From Bacteroidota bacterium (GTDB taxonomy: Bacteria; Bacteroidota; Bacteroidia; B-17B0; Aurantibacillaceae): a stretch of DNA of 11,346 bases. The stretch is taken from NCBI GenBank assembly GCA_025359355.1, contig JANYGR010000460.1, forward strand, positions 1-11,346, read 5' to 3'. The first letter of the stretch is position 1. Each line of letters opens with the position of its first letter. Positions 7,613 through 11,346 of the stretch are shown piece after piece. The translations under genes were made by a program, and so were the position numbers. Under the pieces are notes generated by a model. The model saw only the letters and a list, made by a program, of their open reading frames with translations, was not told where the DNA came from and searched no databases.

Positions 7613-8485
7613 ATGCAAGCATTATTTATTACGTGGAACCCGAGTCCTGATATTTTTACGATACCGTTTATCGATTGGCCAGTGCGCTGGTACGGTCTTT
7701 CGTGGGCATTGGCATTTATTGGTTGTCATTTTTTTATGAATCGCATTTTCAAGGCAGAAGGACGCACCGATAAGCAATTGGATAGCCTTACGCTTTATAT
7801 TGTTATTGCTACTATATTGGGAGCAAGAGTAGGTCATTGTTTATTTTACCAACCGGAATATTATTTAGCAAATCCTTTAGATATTTTAAAAATATATGAA
7901 GGTGGTTTAGCCAGTCATGGCGGCGCTATTGGAATTATTATTGGCATGTGGCTGTATTGTCGAAGCACCAAAGAAAAATGGTTGTGGCTTTTCGATAGAC
8001 TTGTAGTAGTTGTTCCCTTTGCGTCTTTTATGATTCGTTTTGGTAATTTAATGAACTCCGAAATAGTAGGAAAAACAACCACTTTGCCTTGGGGCTTTAA
8101 ATTTTTGAATAACGACGAAGATTTTATCAAGTTTAGAGATGCTGGAATAGAAATTCCTGTCCGTCATCCCACACAGTTATACGAAGCGTTATTTTACATT
8201 CTTTTATTTGTTTTCTTTTATTGGCTTTGGAAAAATAAACGCAATCAATTTGGACAAGGATTTATGTTTGGATTATTTTGTGTTATCATGTTTTCATTCA
8301 GATTTTTAGTAGAATTTTTAAAAGAAGATCAGGTAAGTTCAGAGGCTACTCAACTCATTAATAATGGACAAATATTAAGTATCCCTTTTGTTTTAGTCGG
8401 TATATTTATGATGATCAGATCCAAAAAATTAGGGACTCACCAATCAATACAAGTTAACACGAATAGTAACGAAACCAATATATAA
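7613..8485 (+). CDS. lgt: Phosphatidylglycerol-prolipoprotein diacylglyceryl transferase
   Basis: This complete 290-aa multi-pass inner-membrane enzyme catalyses the first step of lipoprotein maturation. It moves diacylglycerol from phosphatidylglycerol to the lipobox cysteine of prolipoproteins. Seven or so hydrophobic segments are visible. Recognisable motifs include GGLASHGG with H102, RFGNLMNSEI at 142-151 (the Lgt signature, R142 corresponding to the essential E. coli R143), HPTQLYE at 185-191, and RFLVEFLKEDQ with R230 at the position of the essential E. coli R239. The polar Asn/Thr/Ser-rich tail after the last helix is variable in the family. The stop codon overlaps the next start by one base (TAATG), indicating translational coupling with the downstream DUF1569 gene. 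A near-match promoter element (TATATTTA, 7599-7606) lies just upstream but is too weak to call separately. Confidence 0.96.
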   Translation: MQALFITWNPSPDIFTIPFIDWPVRWYGLSWALAFIGCHFFMNRIFKAEGRTDKQLDSLTLYIVIATILGARVGHCLFYQPEYYLANPLDILKIYEGGLASHGGAIGIIIGMWLYCRSTKEKWLWLFDRLVVVVPFASFMIRFGNLMNSEIVGKTTTLPWGFKFLNNDEDFIKFRDAGIEIPVRHPTQLYEALFYILLFVFFYWLWKNKRNQFGQGFMFGLFCVIMFSFRFLVEFLKEDQVSSEATQLINNGQILSIPFVLVGIFMMIRSKKLGTHQSIQVNTNSNETNI

Positions 8486-8943
8486 TGGCATTACCAAGCA
8501 CTTTCGATCAAAAAACGACACAACAACATTTACAGCGTTTAGATAAATTAACTAACACAACATTGCCACAGTGGGGAAAAATGAATGCAGCACAAATGCT
8601 AGCTCACCTTAATGTGACGTATGACTTGGCATACGAACGTAAAAAAATGGACACTAATTTTTTTACAAAACTTATGCTTAAATTAATTGTAAAAGGTATT
8701 GTTACAAGCGAAAAACCGTATCCTCGTAATTCTCGAACTGGAGCTGAATTTATAATTGCGGATGAAAGGGATTTTGAAAAGGAAAAATCGATATTCATTT
8801 CAAATGTAAAAGACACAGAAATTAAAGGAGTTGCTTATTTTAAAGGTAGAAATAATCAAGCTTTCGGGCCTTTAACAGCCCAGCAGTGGAGTAATCAGTT
8901 TTATAAACACATTGAGCATCATTTCGAGCAATTTAGCTTGTAA
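8485..8943 (+). CDS. DUF1569 family (DinB-like four-helix) protein
   Basis: This 152-aa cytoplasmic protein resembles the DUF1569 family, part of the DinB/YfiT-like putative metalloenzyme superfamily. The N-terminal helix ends in QWGKMNAAQMLAHLN with H41. The middle carries PRNSRTGAEFII. The C-terminus has the family ending FGPLTAQQW, then Y140 and the histidines H142, H145 and H146 before QFSL. H41 and the C-terminal histidines are candidates for the metal site typical of the superfamily. No substrate is established for DUF1569 proteins that I can name; some DinB relatives are thiol-transferring enzymes. The start codon shares its A with the lgt stop codon, so translation is probably coupled to lgt, although a functional link to lipoprotein maturation is not shown. 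No terminator is visible before the panD promoter 38 nt downstream. Confidence 0.82.
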   Translation: MALPSTFDQKTTQQHLQRLDKLTNTTLPQWGKMNAAQMLAHLNVTYDLAYERKKMDTNFFTKLMLKLIVKGIVTSEKPYPRNSRTGAEFIIADERDFEKEKSIFISNVKDTEIKGVAYFKGRNNQAFGPLTAQQWSNQFYKHIEHHFEQFSL

Positions 8944-8981
8944 TAATGACTCATAAATCCATACATTATTTACTTTTTTAG

Positions 8982-8989
8982 TACATTTG
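8982..8989 (+). promoter_or_regulatory. Predicted -7 promoter element for panD
   Basis: TACATTTG matches the Bacteroidota -7 consensus TAnnTTTG exactly and is followed by C, as is common. It ends only 5 nt before the panD ATG at 8995, so transcripts starting at the usual distance would have almost no 5' leader. The surrounding TAGTACATTTG (8979-8989) differs in one base from TAGTACTTTTG in front of trmB (6851-6861). No clear -33 TTG is seen. Confidence 0.5.
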
Positions 8990-8994
8990 CCCCC

Positions 8995-9348
8995 ATGATG
9001 CAAATTCAAGTAATGAAATCTAAACTGCATTGTGTTACTGTAACACAAGCAGAATTAGACTATATAGGAAGTATAACTATTGATGAAAATTTGATGGATG
9101 CTGCCAATTTAATCGAAAACGAACAAGTACATATTTTAAATAAAAATAACGGGCATCGTTTTATCACTTATGTTTTAAAAGGAGAGAGAGGTTCAGGTGT
9201 TATTTGTTTAAATGGTCCTGCTGCCAAACTAGTGAACTTGGGCGATGTGGTTATTGTTATTTCTTATGCAAGTATGGACTTTGAAGCTGCTAAAACTTTT
9301 AAGCCATGGGTTATTTTTCCTGATACCGAAACGAATCGTTTAAAATAA
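8995..9348 (+). CDS. panD: Aspartate 1-decarboxylase proenzyme
   Basis: This complete 117-aa protein is a normal PanD length. It decarboxylates L-aspartate to beta-alanine for pantothenate and coenzyme A synthesis. The proenzyme self-cleaves at G25-S26 in YIGSITID, turning S26 into the catalytic pyruvoyl group and leaving a small beta chain and a larger alpha chain. Other family residues are visible: K10 and H12 in KSKLH, Y23, R55, T58-Y59, and the NGPAAKLVNLGDVVIV stretch near residues 73-88. Two consecutive ATGs open the frame. Homologues usually begin MQ-, so the second (8998) may be the true start. The gene has its own predicted promoter and is followed after 4 nt by the LPG-synthase-TM-family gene. 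panC, often next to panD in Bacteroidota, is not in this window. Confidence 0.96.
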   Translation: MMQIQVMKSKLHCVTVTQAELDYIGSITIDENLMDAANLIENEQVHILNKNNGHRFITYVLKGERGSGVICLNGPAAKLVNLGDVVIVISYASMDFEAAKTFKPWVIFPDTETNRLK

Positions 9349-9352
9349 AACA

Positions 9353-10375
9353 GTGAATAAGCGCACCAAATCAATCATACAGTTTGTGGTATTACTTGGT
9401 GTAGGCATCTTGTTAACTTGGCTATCTCTTAAATCTGTTTGGACAGAAAGAGATAAGATTGCAGATTCTTTTAAATCAGCTAATTATTTTTGGGTTGGAA
9501 TTTCTATGTTGATCTCACTTTTAAGCCATTTTTTAAGAGCCTATCGTTGGAATTATTTATTAAAACCTTTGGGGTACTCAGTAAAACCAGCTAATTCCAT
9601 AGGTGCCGTTTTAGTTGGGTATTTTGCTAATTACGGTTTGCCCCGCATGGGTGAGTTAACCCGTTGCACATTGGTTGCTAAATATGATGATGTGCCTTTT
9701 GAGGTGGCTTTAGGTACTGTAATTACAGAGCGTATTGTTGATTTGTTATTGTTACTGTTTATTTTTTTACTGACGTTATTTGCACAATTCAAGCAATTAA
9801 AAGATTTAGCGAATGAATATATTTTAACGCCGTTAATGTCCAAACTACAAGCTGTTGCTGCTCATCCTACTGGTATGATTATATTGATTGTATTAATTAT
9901 AGGGATGATTGTTGGTTTTATGTTAGTGCGTAAAAAACTAGCAACCGTATTGAAAGGAAAATTTGGAAATATTATTTTGGGATTTGGTAATGGCTTGAGC
10001 TCTGTAAAAGATATTGATAAGAAATTTCAATTTATTGCATTAAGCTTTGCTATTTGGGCATCATATTTTTATAGTTTGTATGCTTGTTTCTTTGCGTTTA
10101 CAGGAACCTCAGAACTTGGACATTCAGAGTGTTTGGTGTTATTGCTTTTTGGAACCTTTGGTGTCGTATTTTCTCCTGGAGGATTAGGTGCATATCCAGC
10201 TATTATTACAGCTTTATTAACCGCGACTTATCATGTAGATGCCATCTCCGCAGTTGCTTTCCCTTGGATGGCTTGGACTTCTCAGTTTATTTTAATTGTT
10301 GTACTTGGATTATTAAGTTTAATTTTCCTACCCATCATTAATAAAAATAAAACTACCGATGAGCTTTCATTATAA
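9353..10375 (+). CDS. Lysylphosphatidylglycerol synthase TM-region (YbhN/UPF0104) family membrane protein
   Basis: This 340-aa polytopic inner-membrane protein starts with GTG, 4 nt after the panD stop; no in-frame ATG is nearer than residue 52. About eight hydrophobic helices are visible, near residues 8-26, 44-61, 82-95, 128-145, 174-192, 226-248, 261-300 and 308-329. Family motifs are HFLRAYRW (59-66), LPRMGELTR (96-104), ERIVDLLLL (126-134) and SPGGLGAYP (274-282). The fold is that of the flippase half of MprF, but the soluble aminoacyl-transferase domain is absent, so lysyl-PG synthesis is not expected; lipid or glycan-precursor translocation is a guess. The C-terminus overlaps the rfaE2 start by 17 nt. 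The placement between panD and rfaE2 suggests cotranscription, and an envelope role would fit the heptose gene better than coenzyme A synthesis. Confidence 0.88.
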   Translation: MNKRTKSIIQFVVLLGVGILLTWLSLKSVWTERDKIADSFKSANYFWVGISMLISLLSHFLRAYRWNYLLKPLGYSVKPANSIGAVLVGYFANYGLPRMGELTRCTLVAKYDDVPFEVALGTVITERIVDLLLLLFIFLLTLFAQFKQLKDLANEYILTPLMSKLQAVAAHPTGMIILIVLIIGMIVGFMLVRKKLATVLKGKFGNIILGFGNGLSSVKDIDKKFQFIALSFAIWASYFYSLYACFFAFTGTSELGHSECLVLLLFGTFGVVFSPGGLGAYPAIITALLTATYHVDAISAVAFPWMAWTSQFILIVVLGLLSLIFLPIINKNKTTDELSL

Positions 10376-10850
10376 ATTATCAGCTAAACAATTTACAAAA
10401 GAAACCTTAAAACTTCTTTTGGAAAACCCGACTCATCAAGGTAAAAAAATAGTTTTTACAAATGGTTGTTTTGATATTTTGCATCGTGGACATGTTGAGT
10501 ATTTATGTCACGCGCGTGATTTAGGGGATTATTTAGTGTTAGGATTAAATACAGATGCTTCGGTAAAACGTTTAGGAAAATCTCCTGAAAGACCTATTAA
10601 CTCTGAGGATACAAGAGCTATGATATTGGCTGGATTAGAATGCGTTGATGCCATAGTATTATTTAATGAAGACACACCTCTTGAATTAATTACTTTTTTA
10701 CAACCAGATGTTTTAGTAAAAGGAAACGATTACAAAGCAGAAGACATTGTAGGATATGATGTGGTTACTGCTAAAGGAGGTAAAGTAATTACGATTAATT
10801 TAGTAGAAGGATTTTCTACAACTATATTAATAGAAAAAATGAAAAAGTAA
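10359..10850 (+). CDS. rfaE2: D-glycero-beta-D-manno-heptose 1-phosphate adenylyltransferase
   Basis: This is a complete 163-aa cytoplasmic nucleotidyltransferase. It corresponds to the stand-alone C-terminal half of E. coli HldE. It transfers AMP from ATP to heptose 1-phosphate, giving the ADP-heptose precursor of the LPS inner core. The nucleotide-binding motif is FTNGCFDILHRGH, with HxGH at residues 42-45. LNTDASVKRLGKSPERPIN follows at about 84-102, with KGNDY and the family-typical GFSTT at 151-155 near the end. That last motif and the length favour RfaE2 over glycerol-3-phosphate cytidylyltransferase relatives. No other in-frame ATG precedes residue 88, so the 17-nt overlap with the upstream membrane-protein gene appears genuine and implies coupled translation. 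The kinase partner (RfaE1/HldA) and the phosphatase GmhB are not in this window. Confidence 0.93.
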   Translation: MSFHYKLSAKQFTKETLKLLLENPTHQGKKIVFTNGCFDILHRGHVEYLCHARDLGDYLVLGLNTDASVKRLGKSPERPINSEDTRAMILAGLECVDAIVLFNEDTPLELITFLQPDVLVKGNDYKAEDIVGYDVVTAKGGKVITINLVEGFSTTILIEKMKK

Positions 10851-10895
10851 TTTTTTGAATAATTCACGCGTTACTCATCTATCTATTTAGGAAAC

Positions 10896-11346
10896 ATGAC
10901 TGATTTACATATAACAACCATACAAACTCACCTACACTGGGAAGATGTGGATGCTAATCTTTCGCATTTTTCAGATAAACTAAACGCCATCCAAAATCAC
11001 ACGGATATTATTGTTTTGCCAGAAATGTTTACAACAGGTTTTACAATGAAGCCAGAAAAACTTGCTGAAGAGCCTGGAGGCAAAGGCTTACGGTGGATGA
11101 TTCAAAAAGCACAAGAAAAAAATTGTGTCATAGTTGGTAGTATTGCAGTTAAAGAAAACGAATTGTTTTACAATCGTTTATATTGGGTAATGCCTGACAA
11201 TACCTATCAATACTATAATAAACGTCATTTGTTTAGAATGGGAAACGAACACGAATATTATACTGCCGGAGATCAAAAAATTAGTATTGATTATAAAGGG
11301 TGGAAAATTTGTCCGTTAGTATGTTATGATTTACGCTTCCCTGTAT
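10896..11346 (+). CDS. Nitrilase-superfamily amidohydrolase, omega-amidase (YafV/Nit2)-like, 3' part cut off by window edge
   Basis: This is a partial gene: 150 codons are visible from the ATG at 10896 and the frame is open to the right edge. Relatives are about 255 residues long. The nitrilase catalytic triad is complete in the visible part: E43 in LPEMF, K109 in YNKRHLF, and C143 in LVCYDLRFPV. The TGF after the first motif and the RMGNEHEYYTAG stretch resemble omega-amidases of the YafV/Nit2 type. These hydrolyse alpha-ketoglutaramate or ketosuccinamate, a metabolite-repair function linked to transamination of glutamine and asparagine. Substrate is inferred from motif resemblance only. The start is 45 nt after the rfaE2 stop. 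An AGGA (10889-10892) sits close to the ATG, which is unusual here and may be chance. No terminator lies between it and rfaE2, so it may belong to the same transcript. Confidence 0.9.
   Translation, partial: MTDLHITTIQTHLHWEDVDANLSHFSDKLNAIQNHTDIIVLPEMFTTGFTMKPEKLAEEPGGKGLRWMIQKAQEKNCVIVGSIAVKENELFYNRLYWVMPDNTYQYYNKRHLFRMGNEHEYYTAGDQKISIDYKGWKICPLVCYDLRFPV

Noticed and set aside
7622..8130. Two minus-strand open frames (7622-7837 and 7915-8130) within lgt
   Set aside because: They are antisense shadows of a well-conserved gene, with no family-like motifs of their own.
8604..8816. Minus-strand open frame inside the DUF1569 gene
   Set aside because: It is an antisense shadow. The plus-strand frame has the DUF1569 motifs and a coupled start.
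10084..10341. 85-codon plus-strand open frame within the LPG-synthase-TM-family gene
   Set aside because: It is an out-of-frame shadow rich in Cys, Trp and Arg, lying wholly inside a gene with clear family motifs.
1..11346. CRISPR array, tRNA or rRNA genes, insertion sequences, prophage or defence genes
   Set aside because: Reading both strands gave no regularly spaced repeats, no tRNA-like cloverleaf or rRNA stretch, and no transposase, integrase or recognisable defence protein.

Overview
The window looks like ordinary chromosome from an AT-rich member of the Bacteroidota. The support is direct. The secreted peptidase at 954-2942 ends in a type IX secretion (T9SS) type A C-terminal domain, which is essentially confined to this phylum. 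Start codons are preceded by A/T-rich stretches rather than Shine-Dalgarno sequences. Two intergenic regions carry exact matches to the Bacteroidota -7 promoter element TAnnTTTG. A GH92 glycosidase and the panD / LPG-synthase-TM-like / rfaE2 neighbourhood also fit. I cannot place it below phylum level from sequence alone.

Left part (1-6022), envelope and extracellular functions. A minus-strand bestrophin-like channel gene runs off the left edge (1-723). It is divergent from a plus-strand M1 metallopeptidase that carries a signal peptide and a T9SS sorting domain (954-2942). A perfect 16-bp stem-loop (2964-3000) separates the peptidase from a convergent minus-strand GH92 alpha-mannosidase-type gene (3029-5986) with C-terminal chitobiase-like and F5/8-type-C (CBM32-like) domains. 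No SusC/SusD pair or other polysaccharide-utilisation gene is visible beside it.

Middle (5987-6880). A 257-bp gap holds a locally G+C-richer block with inverted repeats (6044-6173), possibly a dispersed intergenic repeat. It is followed by a very acidic 150-aa protein of unknown function on the minus strand (6244-6696), and then by a divergent promoter region.

Right part (6881-11346). All genes are on the plus strand and tightly packed: trmB (tRNA m7G46 methyltransferase), lgt (lipoprotein diacylglyceryl transferase), a DUF1569/DinB-like gene overlapping lgt by one base, panD (aspartate decarboxylase) behind its own predicted promoter, an LPG-synthase-TM-family membrane protein starting with GTG 4 nt after panD, rfaE2 (heptose-1-phosphate adenylyltransferase) overlapping the previous gene by 17 nt, and the 5' part of a nitrilase-superfamily omega-amidase-like gene cut by the right edge. 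These are housekeeping functions: tRNA modification, lipoprotein maturation, coenzyme A and LPS-core precursors, and metabolite repair.

I found no CRISPR array, tRNA or rRNA gene, transposase, phage gene or defence system, and no convincing new multi-gene system. The items most worth a second look are the intergenic repeat block, the orphan acidic protein, the very short predicted panD leader and the lgt-DUF1569 coupling.
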